DNA from: VRUE01 sp040879985
GTDB lineage: Bacteria > Actinomycetota > Thermoleophilia > Solirubrobacterales > 70-9
Reading direction: 5' to 3'
Assembly: GCA_040879985.1 (NCBI GenBank)
Contig: JBBDJH010000012.1
Location: 1-64,000 of the forward strand
Length of the DNA stretch: 64,000 bases
Shown: piece after piece, positions 1 to 8,761 of the stretch
Position numbering within the stretch: position 1 is the stretch's first letter
How the letters are laid out: the number at the start of each line of letters is the position of its first letter
Notes under the pieces: model-generated
What the model was told of the DNA's origin: nothing
Database searches by the model: none
Seen by the model: only the letters and a program-made list of their open reading frames with translations
Position numbers and translations under genes: made by a program

Positions 1-600
1 CACCCGACACCTCCGTGTCTAATTGGGTGTCCGGTCGGAACCGGGTGCGGGGGAGACGTGCTCTGCGTGCGGGTAGCCGACTTTGATCGCAACCGGTTTC
101 GAGTCGACGAACAGGCCTCCACGCTTCGACGCATCGATACGGCGGCTAGGAGGAAATGCCTGCTCCAGAGTGGTGACGTTCTCATCGAGAAGTCTGGCGG
201 AGGAGAGGCACAGCCGGTCGGTTTTGCAGTGGCCTTTGATCTTGGGGCGGCTGCGGTGTGTTCAAATTTTATTGCCAGGCTTAGACCCAAGCAAGGAGTT
301 GAGCCGGCTTACGCGGCTCTCGTACTCGCAGCTTCGTACCGTGCGGGCTGCAATATGCCATTTGTGAAGCAAACTACGGGTATCCAGAATTTGGACCTAC
401 ATGGCTACTTGTCTATTCATTGGGTCGTCCCAGGCCGTGAAATGCAGATATCTATCTGCAACCGCCTCCAGTCGGAGTTCTTGGACATTGATCATCTACT
501 TAGCACTCTGGACGAGCAGATGCTGCTTCTTGGCGAACGTCGCCAGGCCCTCATCACTGCCGCCGTCACTGGCCAGGTCGACATTCCGGAGGCATCATGA
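1..600 (+). CDS. hsdS: Type I restriction system specificity subunit, C-terminal part (partial)
   Basis: The reading frame is open from the left window edge to the stop at 598-600, so the gene is probably cut by the window; the GTG at 58 is only the first available start. The visible part resembles the second target-recognition domain and distal helix of HsdS, including a QSGDVLI-like strand and the typical ending GERRQALITAAVTGQVDI. HsdS chooses the DNA sequence recognised by the type I methylase/translocase complex. Its stop overlaps the hsdR start in an ATGA. Base composition is clearly lower in GC than the surrounding genes, as is common for exchanged target-recognition domains. An hsdM gene is expected just upstream but is not in the window. 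Confidence 0.8.
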   Translation, partial: HPTPPCLIGCPVGTGCGGDVLCVRVADFDRNRFRVDEQASTLRRIDTAARRKCLLQSGDVLIEKSGGGEAQPVGFAVAFDLGAAAVCSNFIARLRPKQGVEPAYAALVLAASYRAGCNMPFVKQTTGIQNLDLHGYLSIHWVVPGREMQISICNRLQSEFLDIDHLLSTLDEQMLLLGERRQALITAAVTGQVDIPEAS

Positions 601-3600
601 CCTCGATCAGCGAGAAGCTGCTGGAGGATGAGATCAGCGGTCACTTGGTTGCCAACGGTGGCTATCGCCTGTGTAAGGTCAGGACTGAGGCCGAGTGGGG
701 TCCGGACTTCGATCGGAGACTCGGCCTGGACACCGTCGAGCTCTTCCTCTTCATCGAAAACACGCAGGAATCCCAATGGGAGAAGCTGGTCAAGGCCCAT
801 GGCGGAGACGAAGGGGTCGCCTATCGGAAGTTTGCCCAACGAGTAGCGCAGCAAATCGACGAGCGGGGGACGGTTGACGTCCTGCGACATGGCGTCCGCG
901 ACCAGAACGTCGAGTTTCGACTCTCCTATCGCAAGCCTGCTTTCGGGGTCGCACCTGAGCTGGTGGCTCACTACGACGCCAACCGGCTGACCGTCACGCG
1001 GCAGTTGCCCTACGACCCCGACTCCAACAAGACGCTCGATCTCTGTCTCTTCCTCAACGGCATCCCGGTTGCCACGGCGGAGCTGAAGAACCATCTCACC
1101 GCGCAGAACGTCGAGCATGCGATCGAGCAGTACCGCAACGATCGCGACCCGAAGAACGTCACGCTGGGACGACGGGCGCTGGTCCATTTCGCCGTTGATC
1201 CCGACTCCGTCGCGATGACGACCAAGCTCGAGGGCAAGTCGACTCGGTTTCTGCCCTTCAACCTTGGCCACGATCTCGGCAAGGGCAATCCCCCGAACCC
1301 AGACGGCCATAAGACCTCTTATCTCTGGGAACGGGTTTGGGCCAAGGAGCCCTGGCTCGACATCCTCCACCGCTTTATCCACGTCGAGCGCCCAGGGAAG
1401 GGATCTCTCGCCGCGCGGCGGGCAGCCGAGACAGTCATCTTCCCGCGCTACCACCAGTGGGACGCGGTGCTAAAGGTGGAGGCCGACGCCCTCGCCAGCG
1501 GCGCTGGCCGCTCCTACCTGATCCAGCACTCGGCCGGGTCGGGCAAGTCGAACACGATCGCCTGGGCGGCGCATCGGCTTTCGACGATCCACTCCGCCGG
1601 TGACCACAAGGTCTTCGACAAGGTCATCGTCATCACCGACCGGGTCATCCTCGACCGCCAGCTCCAGGAGACGATCTACCAGTTCGAGCACGCTCGGGGT
1701 GTCGTCGTAAAGATCGACGACGACTCGACCCAGCTCGCCGAAGCCCTGGCGGGAGAGCAGGCCCGGATCATCATCACCACCCTGCAAAAGTTTCCTTTCG
1801 TGCTGGGCAAGGTGGGAGACCTGCCATCCCGTAACTACGCGGTTGTCATCGACGAGGCGCACTCTTCCCAGACCGGGGAGGCGGCCAAGGAGATGCGGCT
1901 TGCCTTGGGGGCTGGCGAGGAGCAGGAGTTGAGCGCCGCGGAGGCCGAGGACGCGAGCCTGCTCGCGGCTGCGATCGATCCGGTTGAGGAGGCCCTCGCC
2001 AAGTCCGTCGGCGCCCGCACCGGCAAGCAGTCGAACCTCTCCTACTTCGCCTTTACCGCCACCCCAAAGGGTCGAACGCTGGAGATGTTCGGCACCCTCA
2101 ACCCGAAGACCGGAGTCCACGAGCCTTTCCACCTCTACTCCATGCGCCAGGCGATCGAGGAGGGCTTCATCATGGATGTGCTCGCCAACTACACGACCTA
2201 CCAGACCTTCTGGAAGATCGAGAAGGCGACCCAGGAAGACCCGGAGTACGACGCCAAGAAGGCCCGCAGAGCGATCGCCCGCTTCGTCAGCCTGCATCCC
2301 CACCACCTCGCCCAGAAGGCCGAGATCATCGTCGAGCACTTCCGCGCCCACACGGCAAAGGAAATGCGCGGCTTCGCCAAGGCGATGGTTGTCACCTCCT
2401 CGCGACTGCACGCCGTCCGCTACAAGCAGAACATCGACAAATACATCAAGGCCAAGGGCTATGGCGACATCAGGACCCTGGTCGCCTTCTCAGGCAAGAT
2501 CGACGACGGCTCGGGCAAGCCGCTGGCCGAGGCCAACATGAACGGCTTCCCCGAGTCGCGCACCGCCGAGGAATTTTCCGGCACTGAGTACGGAGTGATG
2601 ATCGTCGCCGAGAAGTTCCAGACCGGCTTCGACCAGCCGCTGCTGCACACGATGTATGTGGACAAGGCGCTGGTTGGGTTGGCGGCGGTGCAGACGCTCT
2701 CGCGCCTCAATCGCATCCACCCGCTGAAGGAGAGCACCTTCGTGCTCGATTTCCGCAACGACACCGAGGACATCGTCGCGGCCTTTGAACAGTTCCACGG
2801 CGCCACCGTGGCGCCGCCGACCGACCCCAACATCCTCTGGGATACGCGGCGTCGCCTCGATGACTTCGATGTGGTGCGCGAGGAGGAAATCGAGGCGACG
2901 ATGTCAGCGTTGCTAGGCGCTGGCCCAAGCGACGAGAAGCGCTCGGCCGAGAGCTACGCCGCCCTCGGGCCTGCACAGGCTCGCTTCAAGCAGATGGCAG
3001 ACGAGCAACGCCTCGAATTCCGCGACGCCCTGACCCGCTTCGTGCGGACCTACTCGTTCGTCTCCCAGATCGCCGCCTTCACCGATCCGTCGCTGGAGCG
3101 TGACTACGTCTACTGTCGGGCGCTCTCGCTCTACCTTCGCGACACCGCCACCGTCGAGCGCCTCGACCTCGGCACCGAGGTCGAGCTGACCCACCTGCGC
3201 CACCAGATGACCTTCAGCGGCGCGCTGTCGCTGGAGTCCGAGGTCGGTGAGGTGCGCTCCTTCTTCGGCGAGGGCAAGGGAAGCCAGCAGGATCTCGACC
3301 TCGAGCATCTCTCCAACATCGTCGAGGTCCTCAACGACCGCTTCGGGCTGGAGCTGACCGACGTCGACAAACTCCTGCTCGACCAGTTCGAGGAGAGCTG
3401 GGTCGCCGACAAGGAGCTGTCAGACCAGGCTCAGAACAACAGCCTCGACAACTTCCGCCTCGTCTTCGACCGCAAGTTCCTCGAGACCATCATCACCCGG
3501 GTCGACGCCAACGACGAGATCTTCAAGAAGATCCTCGACGACGAAGACTTTCACGCGACCCTCGGCGACTTCTACCTGCGCAAGGTGTACGAGCGGCTGC

Positions 3601-3614
3601 GTGAGGCTGCCTGA
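597..3614 (+). CDS. hsdR: Type I restriction endonuclease subunit R
   Basis: This 1005-residue protein is the motor and nuclease subunit that translocates DNA and cuts at a distance from the HsdS site. An N-terminal PD-(D/E)xK nuclease core is visible (TAELKN, about residues 161-166). It is followed by SF2 helicase motifs: Walker A SAGSGKS (312-318), DEAH (419-422), motif III AFTATP (485-490) and motif VI QTLSRLNRIHP (about 699-709). The C-terminal region is the usual helical domain. Length is normal for the family and no motif is missing. The ATG lies in an ATGA overlap with the hsdS stop, implying translational coupling. Confidence 0.95.
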   Translation: MTSISEKLLEDEISGHLVANGGYRLCKVRTEAEWGPDFDRRLGLDTVELFLFIENTQESQWEKLVKAHGGDEGVAYRKFAQRVAQQIDERGTVDVLRHGVRDQNVEFRLSYRKPAFGVAPELVAHYDANRLTVTRQLPYDPDSNKTLDLCLFLNGIPVATAELKNHLTAQNVEHAIEQYRNDRDPKNVTLGRRALVHFAVDPDSVAMTTKLEGKSTRFLPFNLGHDLGKGNPPNPDGHKTSYLWERVWAKEPWLDILHRFIHVERPGKGSLAARRAAETVIFPRYHQWDAVLKVEADALASGAGRSYLIQHSAGSGKSNTIAWAAHRLSTIHSAGDHKVFDKVIVITDRVILDRQLQETIYQFEHARGVVVKIDDDSTQLAEALAGEQARIIITTLQKFPFVLGKVGDLPSRNYAVVIDEAHSSQTGEAAKEMRLALGAGEEQELSAAEAEDASLLAAAIDPVEEALAKSVGARTGKQSNLSYFAFTATPKGRTLEMFGTLNPKTGVHEPFHLYSMRQAIEEGFIMDVLANYTTYQTFWKIEKATQEDPEYDAKKARRAIARFVSLHPHHLAQKAEIIVEHFRAHTAKEMRGFAKAMVVTSSRLHAVRYKQNIDKYIKAKGYGDIRTLVAFSGKIDDGSGKPLAEANMNGFPESRTAEEFSGTEYGVMIVAEKFQTGFDQPLLHTMYVDKALVGLAAVQTLSRLNRIHPLKESTFVLDFRNDTEDIVAAFEQFHGATVAPPTDPNILWDTRRRLDDFDVVREEEIEATMSALLGAGPSDEKRSAESYAALGPAQARFKQMADEQRLEFRDALTRFVRTYSFVSQIAAFTDPSLERDYVYCRALSLYLRDTATVERLDLGTEVELTHLRHQMTFSGALSLESEVGEVRSFFGEGKGSQQDLDLEHLSNIVEVLNDRFGLELTDVDKLLLDQFEESWVADKELSDQAQNNSLDNFRLVFDRKFLETIITRVDANDEIFKKILDDEDFHATLGDFYLRKVYERLREAA

Positions 3615-3806
3615 GCGCGAGAAAAGGACGATCGTATTGAGCACTATGGCGGCGCAACCGAACTAAGCTAGGCCGGATCGCCCTGTCCTGGGGTAGATTT
3701 CCATCGATGAACCGGGGGGCGAGGAAGACCAAGGTGGCCGGCTGGGCGCCGAGTTGCACGCGGACGGCACGAAGGTCACCGACCAGGCTTTGGCCGAGGG
3801 GGACGA

Positions 3807-5288
3807 ATGCCCGTTCTTGACACCTCCGGCTGGCCGGAGAAGACCCTCGACGTCCTCACCGACCTCCACCTCGACCCCCGGAACGTCCGCCTGGAGAACG
3901 TCGAAGCGAAGGTCGAGACCGATATCCTCGAGGATCTCTTCGTCAACGAGAACGCATTCGGCTTGGTCGAGGGGATCTGCAAGGTTGGATACCTGACTCA
4001 CGACGTGCCGATCGCGATCAAGCGTGGCAAGAAGTACGTGATGGTCGAGGGCAACCGGCGCCTGGCGGCGCTGAAGGCGATCCAGAACCCGCAGCTGGTG
4101 CCAACCCACAAAGCGCGGATCGTCGGCCTGGCAGCGGACCTCGATGATAGGTCGGCGCTGCGGAAGATTAGGGTGCTGGTCGCCCCCAACCAGACCGAAG
4201 CCGACAAATTGGTGGCGGCGATCCACACCGGGAACATCAGGAAACCCTGGACCCCGGCCCGCCAAGCCGCCTTCTTTCAGGCCCAGGTCGACAGCGGCAA
4301 GAGCCTGAAGACCCTGCGTGCCCGCTACCCGACGATCGATGTCGACACCTTCGTCTTCCGTGCCCAGGTCCTGAACGCGTTTCGATCGGCCAAATTCAAG
4401 GATCCCGCCCTGCGCGACTACTTGGAGAGCAAAGAGTGGACCAGGGGACTCTCGGTGCTGGCTCGGATATTCGACTCGAAGGCCTTCCGCGAGCTGACCG
4501 GCTTCCGCATGGACAAAAACGGAAAGCTATTGAAATCGATCTCGAAAACCCAGTTCACCGAAATCGCCTCGATCATCGTCGCGGGGATGCGGAGCGGCGA
4601 CCTGACCACCCGCAGCCTGAACAAGGTCACCAGCCCCCGTTTCGGGCGCCTGATCGACCAGATCGAAGAGATTCTGAAGCCGGATACGAAGTCCGGCGGC
4701 AACTCGAACTCGGGCTCGAATGGCGGCAAGGCAGGCACCGCCGCCGGTGGCGGTGGCGGTGGCGGTGGCGGTGGCGGAAAAGGTGACACGAATGGGGCCG
4801 CCGGCAAGAGCGGAGGCACCGGCGGCGGGGGCGCCGGGGGTGGCCGCAAGCAGCACTTCCTCGCTCTCGACCAGATCGTCCTGCCCGAGCCCTATCCGGT
4901 GGCGCTGCGGCGCTGCGTCCAGGAGCTCAGCGTCCTCGACGTCCAGAAGCTCCCCAACTCCGCCTTCCTGATGATGCGGGCGATCCTCGAGAAGACGATC
5001 AAGGCCTTCGCTGAGGCGAAGGGCCAGGACATCAAAGGCAGCGGCGAGAAAGGGCGGGTGCAGCTGAACCACGCCCTTAAGTGGCTGCTGGCCTACGCCC
5101 GCAAGAACGGCCCCACGAACATGATCCAGCCGATTGAAAGGGTGCGGGGCGGGAAGCTTGTCTACATGAGCAGCAGTGACACCCTGAACGCCGTCAACCA
5201 TAACCACAAGTTTGGGGTCGACCCCGACGATGCTCTCCGCATGTGGGACGCGATCGACCCGCTCGTCAAAATGACGATCGCGCCATGA
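3807..5288 (+). CDS. ParB-like N-terminal domain protein with glycine-rich linker
   Basis: A 493-residue protein. Residues about 10-110 resemble a ParB/Srx-type nuclease or NTPase fold, with the signature VEGNRRLAALK at 80-90. A helical middle region follows, then a low-complexity Gly/Ser linker (about residues 295-350) encoded partly by tandem GGTGGC hexamers near 4745-4775. The C-terminal ~140 residues form a separate helical domain that I do not recognise. The start is set by AGGGGG seven bases before the ATG. The stop overlaps the next gene (adenine methyltransferase) in ATGA, so the two are probably made together. A role in DNA recognition or processing linked to methylation is inference; no specific family is known to me. 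Confidence 0.7.
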   Translation: MPVLDTSGWPEKTLDVLTDLHLDPRNVRLENVEAKVETDILEDLFVNENAFGLVEGICKVGYLTHDVPIAIKRGKKYVMVEGNRRLAALKAIQNPQLVPTHKARIVGLAADLDDRSALRKIRVLVAPNQTEADKLVAAIHTGNIRKPWTPARQAAFFQAQVDSGKSLKTLRARYPTIDVDTFVFRAQVLNAFRSAKFKDPALRDYLESKEWTRGLSVLARIFDSKAFRELTGFRMDKNGKLLKSISKTQFTEIASIIVAGMRSGDLTTRSLNKVTSPRFGRLIDQIEEILKPDTKSGGNSNSGSNGGKAGTAAGGGGGGGGGGGKGDTNGAAGKSGGTGGGGAGGGRKQHFLALDQIVLPEPYPVALRRCVQELSVLDVQKLPNSAFLMMRAILEKTIKAFAEAKGQDIKGSGEKGRVQLNHALKWLLAYARKNGPTNMIQPIERVRGGKLVYMSSSDTLNAVNHNHKFGVDPDDALRMWDAIDPLVKMTIAP

Positions 5289-6175
5289 GCGGGGCCGAGG
5301 CTGAACAGAGCGGGAACATGCGTCTACTCGCCTCCCCCCTGCGCTACCCGGGTGGAAAGGGTGCCCTCTATTCGAGGCTGCGGCGGCTGATCCGCAGCAG
5401 CGACCTGTCGGGCTGCACATACGTCGAGCCCTACGCCGGCGGTGTCGGGGCCGGCCTCGGCCTGCTTGTCACCGGCCAGGTCGAGCGGGTCGTGATCAAC
5501 GACCTCGACCCAGCGATCCATGCCTTCTGGGCGAGCTTGGTCGAAGATCCGGAAAGCATGATCGAGAAGATCTCGACGGTGAAGCTCTCGGTGGCGGAAT
5601 GGCGCCGACAGCGAGAGATTTGCCTCGACCAGGACGGCACCGACCTGGCGGCGAGGGGCTTTGCAACTTTCTATCTGAACCGGACCAACCACTCGGGGGT
5701 GCTGAACGGTGGCCCGATCGGCGGCCTCGATCAGACCGGCAAGTACAAAATCGATGCTCGCTTCAACCGCGCCGAGCTCAGCGAGCGAATTCGGGTACTG
5801 GGCCTCTACGCCGAGAAGATCGAGGTCTGCACTGAAGACGGGGTCGACGTGATCAAGCAGCATGGCCGCAAGAAGGACACCTTCATCTACGCCGACCCTC
5901 CTTATTTCGAGAAGGCGGGGTCGCTCTACCTGAATGCGTTCGGATCCAAGGACCACGAACGCCTCGCCAAGGCCCTGAACGGGCTTGCCGGGCGACCGTG
6001 GCTCCTGACCTATGACGACGTTCCCCGCGTGCACGAGCTTTATGCCGAGCGGCGGCGGCGGAACTTCGAGCTGCACTACTCCGCCCACCGGGTGACCGCG
6101 GCTACAGAGATTGCGGTCTTCTCCGACAGCGTCGCCGAGATCGCAACTGACTGGACGGAAATCGTCACCAACTAG
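5285..6175 (+). CDS. D12-class DNA adenine N6-methyltransferase (Dam-like)
   Basis: 296 residues from the ATG that overlaps the preceding stop. A longer in-frame start at 5243 would lie inside the upstream gene and is less likely. The SAM-binding motif LRYPGGKG lies at 19-26 and the catalytic DPPY at 204-207, in the order typical of the alpha-class Dam/DpnM family. It transfers a methyl group from SAM to adenine N6 in a short DNA target, which cannot be read from sequence. It is coupled to the ParB-like gene and flanked by HsdR and a DUF262 nuclease. It could protect host DNA from a partner nuclease or act as an orphan methylase. Confidence 0.88.
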   Translation: MSGAEAEQSGNMRLLASPLRYPGGKGALYSRLRRLIRSSDLSGCTYVEPYAGGVGAGLGLLVTGQVERVVINDLDPAIHAFWASLVEDPESMIEKISTVKLSVAEWRRQREICLDQDGTDLAARGFATFYLNRTNHSGVLNGGPIGGLDQTGKYKIDARFNRAELSERIRVLGLYAEKIEVCTEDGVDVIKQHGRKKDTFIYADPPYFEKAGSLYLNAFGSKDHERLAKALNGLAGRPWLLTYDDVPRVHELYAERRRRNFELHYSAHRVTAATEIAVFSDSVAEIATDWTEIVTN

Positions 6176-6285
6176 GCCTCGGTTTCGGAACTCATCCTAG
6201 TCATCTTCATCCGGACGGCTCAAGAGGGAAAAAGCGGAAAGCGATGTGAAGAGGTGCTGAAAGCGCGGAACGGCAGAGACTTAGC

Positions 6286-6501
6286 TTGATAGAGACACCC
6301 CCGCGGGACATCTCAAGGCGCCTATCGACTCTTGGCAGTCAAATTGATTCCGATCTTCAGAAGCTCGCTCTGCATGTACGTCGTAGCTGGGGTCGAGAAG
6401 AAGCGCTCGAAATGGACGACCTCTCAGAGGTCGTTTCCCTTGTCGAAGACTGGATGGCTGAGATTGGCACCGTCGAGATCGGCGACGCTCCTCGCTCTTA
6501 G
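6286..6501 (+). CDS. Possible small hypothetical protein
   Basis: The 422-base stretch between the methyltransferase and the DUF262 gene holds one plausible short gene, a TTG-initiated frame of 71 codons. The product is acidic and predicted helical, with the segment MDDLSEVVSLVEDWMAEIG near its C-terminus. Codon choice looks coding-like but less GC-biased than its neighbours, and no strong ribosome binding site precedes the TTG. An internal ATG could serve instead. A second overlapping frame (6332-6601) looks like a shadow. No family is recognised. The rest of the gap shows nothing else that I can name. Confidence 0.35.
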   Translation: MIETPPRDISRRLSTLGSQIDSDLQKLALHVRRSWGREEALEMDDLSEVVSLVEDWMAEIGTVEIGDAPRS

Positions 6502-6597
6502 TAGCTCGCCACCCAAGGCCAGTGCGCGCACAGCGCGATCGGGTGGAGCGGACATATGCTCCCGGCTGTCTGACCACGACCTGCTGAAGGGGCGGAG

Positions 6598-8697
6598 ATG
6601 AAGGCAAACGAGGCCAACCTGCTCGAGTTCATGCGCAAAGCGCCTCAGTTTGTGATTCCGATCTTCCAGAGGCCCTACAGCTGGGAAGAAGCCGAATGCG
6701 AGCAGCTCTGGAGCGATCTGCTGCGGGCCGGCGCCGATGCGCAGATCCCCACCCACTTCATGGGCTCGGTCGTCTACATCGAGGAGACCCTGAATCAGGT
6801 GACCCGACAATCCCCGCTCTTGGTGATCGACGGCCAGCAGCGGCTAACGACGGTGACGCTCTTACTGGAGGCCCTCGCACAGGGGATCGGTGAGGGGGAG
6901 CCCGTGGCGGGGTTCTCGGCTAAGAAACTTCGCTCCTACTACCTCTCCAACCCGCTCGAGGACGGAAACGATGCCTACAAGCTCCTGCTCGGCCAGGCCG
7001 ATCGCGACACGCTCCTCTCCCTTCTCCACTCCGACAAGGCGATGCCCGTCGAGCCCTCCGAGCGGATCCTTGCCAACTTCGCCTACTTCAAGTCACAGCT
7101 CGCCAATTGCGGTGAGGACTTGCCGCAGCTCTGCGCGGGACTCGCGAAACTGATGGTCGTCGACGTCTCCCTCAAGCGCGGCGAGGACAACCCACAACTG
7201 ATCTTCGAGAGCATGAACTCAACCGGGCGAGAGTTGAGCCAGGCCGACCTTATTCGCAATTTCGTCCTTATGGACCTTGCACCAGAACGCCAGCGCTCGG
7301 TCTACGAAGCCGGGTGGCGCCCGATGGAGCTCGAGTTCGGTCAGGAGGCCTACAGCAAGTACTTCGACGCCTTCATGCGTCACTACCTGACGCTGAAGAG
7401 CGGCGAGATCCCCAACGTTCGCGAGGTCTATGAGGCCTTCAAACGGTTTCGTGGCTCCAACCCCGAGCAATCAATCGAGGACCTCCTCGCTGACATCAAC
7501 CGCTACGCCTCCCACTACTGCCGGATGGCGCTGCACAGCGAGCCCGACCCCCAGCTAAAGGCTGCCTTCACCGACCTCGGCGAGCTGCGAGTCGATGTTG
7601 CCTATCCGTTCCTACTCGAGCTCTACGACGACTACGCGGCTGGTCTCTTCTCAAGGGAAGACTTCCTGACGGCGGTTCGCCTGATCGAGTCCTATGTGTT
7701 TCGCCGCAGCGTCTGCGCAATCCCGACGAACTCGCTCAACAAGACGTTCGCGACTGCGGCGAAGTCGCTTCGCAAGGATGACTACCTGACAAGCGTCGAA
7801 GCTCACTTTCAGCAGCTCTCAAGCTACAAACGCTTCCCCAACGATTCCGAGTTCCTCGGCGATCTGCAGCAGCGCGACCTCTACAACCTGCGCTCTCGCA
7901 GCTATTGGCTACGACGTCTTGAGAACAAGGGCCGCAAGGAGCCGGTCCCAATCGGCGAATTCACGATCGAGCACATCATGCCCCAAAACCCCGACCTCTC
8001 CACCGAGTGGCAGGTCGCTCTGGGACCAGACTGGAAACGGATTCAAGAGGCACGCCTTCATAGCCTCGGCAATCTCACCCTGACCGGCTACAACTCCGAG
8101 TACAGCGATAAGCCCTTCCAGGTCAAGCGAGACATGGAAGGTGGCTTCCGCCACAGTCCCCTGCACCTCAACGATGGCCTCGGAGAGCTCGAGGACTGGA
8201 ACGAGGAGGCGATCATCGCCAGAGCCACGCGTCTGTCGAAGCGCGGCCGGGAGATCTGGCGGGCACCCGACCTCCCCCCAGAGGTTCTCGCCGAGTACCT
8301 CCCCGCAACCCCAGACGCGACCTCATACACGATCGACAATCACCCCAACCTCGCAGCCGGCAAACCGATGCGGACAGTCTTTGATGCCTTTCGCAGGGAG
8401 ATCCTCGACCTCGACCCCGCGGTCTCCGAGGAGTTCCTGAAGCTCTATGTCGCCTACAAGGCCGAGACCAACTTCGTCGACATCGTGCCCCAGGTCAGCC
8501 GCTTGCGCGTGGCCATCAATATGGATTTCCCCGAGATCTACGACCCACGCGGGATCTGCGTCGACGTAACCAACAAAGGCCGCTGGGGCAACGGTAACGT
8601 CGAGGTCCATCTCAACTCAGTTGACGACATTTCTTACATCATGGGCCTGGTTCGCCAATCCTTCGAGAAACAGATGGATGGCGAGGTAGTTGCCTAG
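6598..8697 (+). CDS. DUF262/DUF1524 (GmrSD-like) restriction nuclease with C-terminal DUF5655-like domain
   Basis: 699 residues, single-chain GmrSD type. The N-terminal DUF262 domain (ParB/Srx-like, NTP-using) shows IPIFQRPYSW near residue 19 and DGQQRLTT at 78-85. The DUF1524 His-Me nuclease part has EHIMPQNP at about 458 and LGNLTLTGYNSE at about 492. The last ~90 residues resemble DUF5655. Characterised relatives (GmrSD, BrxU, SspE) cut modified or phage DNA using NTP. AAGGGGCGGAG precedes the ATG. All expected catalytic motifs are present, so it is likely active. It follows the methyltransferase on the same strand and may belong to the same defence cluster. Confidence 0.9.
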   Translation: MKANEANLLEFMRKAPQFVIPIFQRPYSWEEAECEQLWSDLLRAGADAQIPTHFMGSVVYIEETLNQVTRQSPLLVIDGQQRLTTVTLLLEALAQGIGEGEPVAGFSAKKLRSYYLSNPLEDGNDAYKLLLGQADRDTLLSLLHSDKAMPVEPSERILANFAYFKSQLANCGEDLPQLCAGLAKLMVVDVSLKRGEDNPQLIFESMNSTGRELSQADLIRNFVLMDLAPERQRSVYEAGWRPMELEFGQEAYSKYFDAFMRHYLTLKSGEIPNVREVYEAFKRFRGSNPEQSIEDLLADINRYASHYCRMALHSEPDPQLKAAFTDLGELRVDVAYPFLLELYDDYAAGLFSREDFLTAVRLIESYVFRRSVCAIPTNSLNKTFATAAKSLRKDDYLTSVEAHFQQLSSYKRFPNDSEFLGDLQQRDLYNLRSRSYWLRRLENKGRKEPVPIGEFTIEHIMPQNPDLSTEWQVALGPDWKRIQEARLHSLGNLTLTGYNSEYSDKPFQVKRDMEGGFRHSPLHLNDGLGELEDWNEEAIIARATRLSKRGREIWRAPDLPPEVLAEYLPATPDATSYTIDNHPNLAAGKPMRTVFDAFRREILDLDPAVSEEFLKLYVAYKAETNFVDIVPQVSRLRVAINMDFPEIYDPRGICVDVTNKGRWGNGNVEVHLNSVDDISYIMGLVRQSFEKQMDGEVVA

Positions 8698-8761
8698 CGC
8701 AGCCGGCACCCCAGGCCCTTAGGGTCATTGGTTCCAGCGGCTCCCGGGCTTAACGCCTCAA

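Noticed and set aside
4745..4775. GGTGGC tandem repeat as a phase-variation switch
   Set aside because: The unit is six bases, so changes keep the reading frame; it could alter linker length but not switch the gene off.
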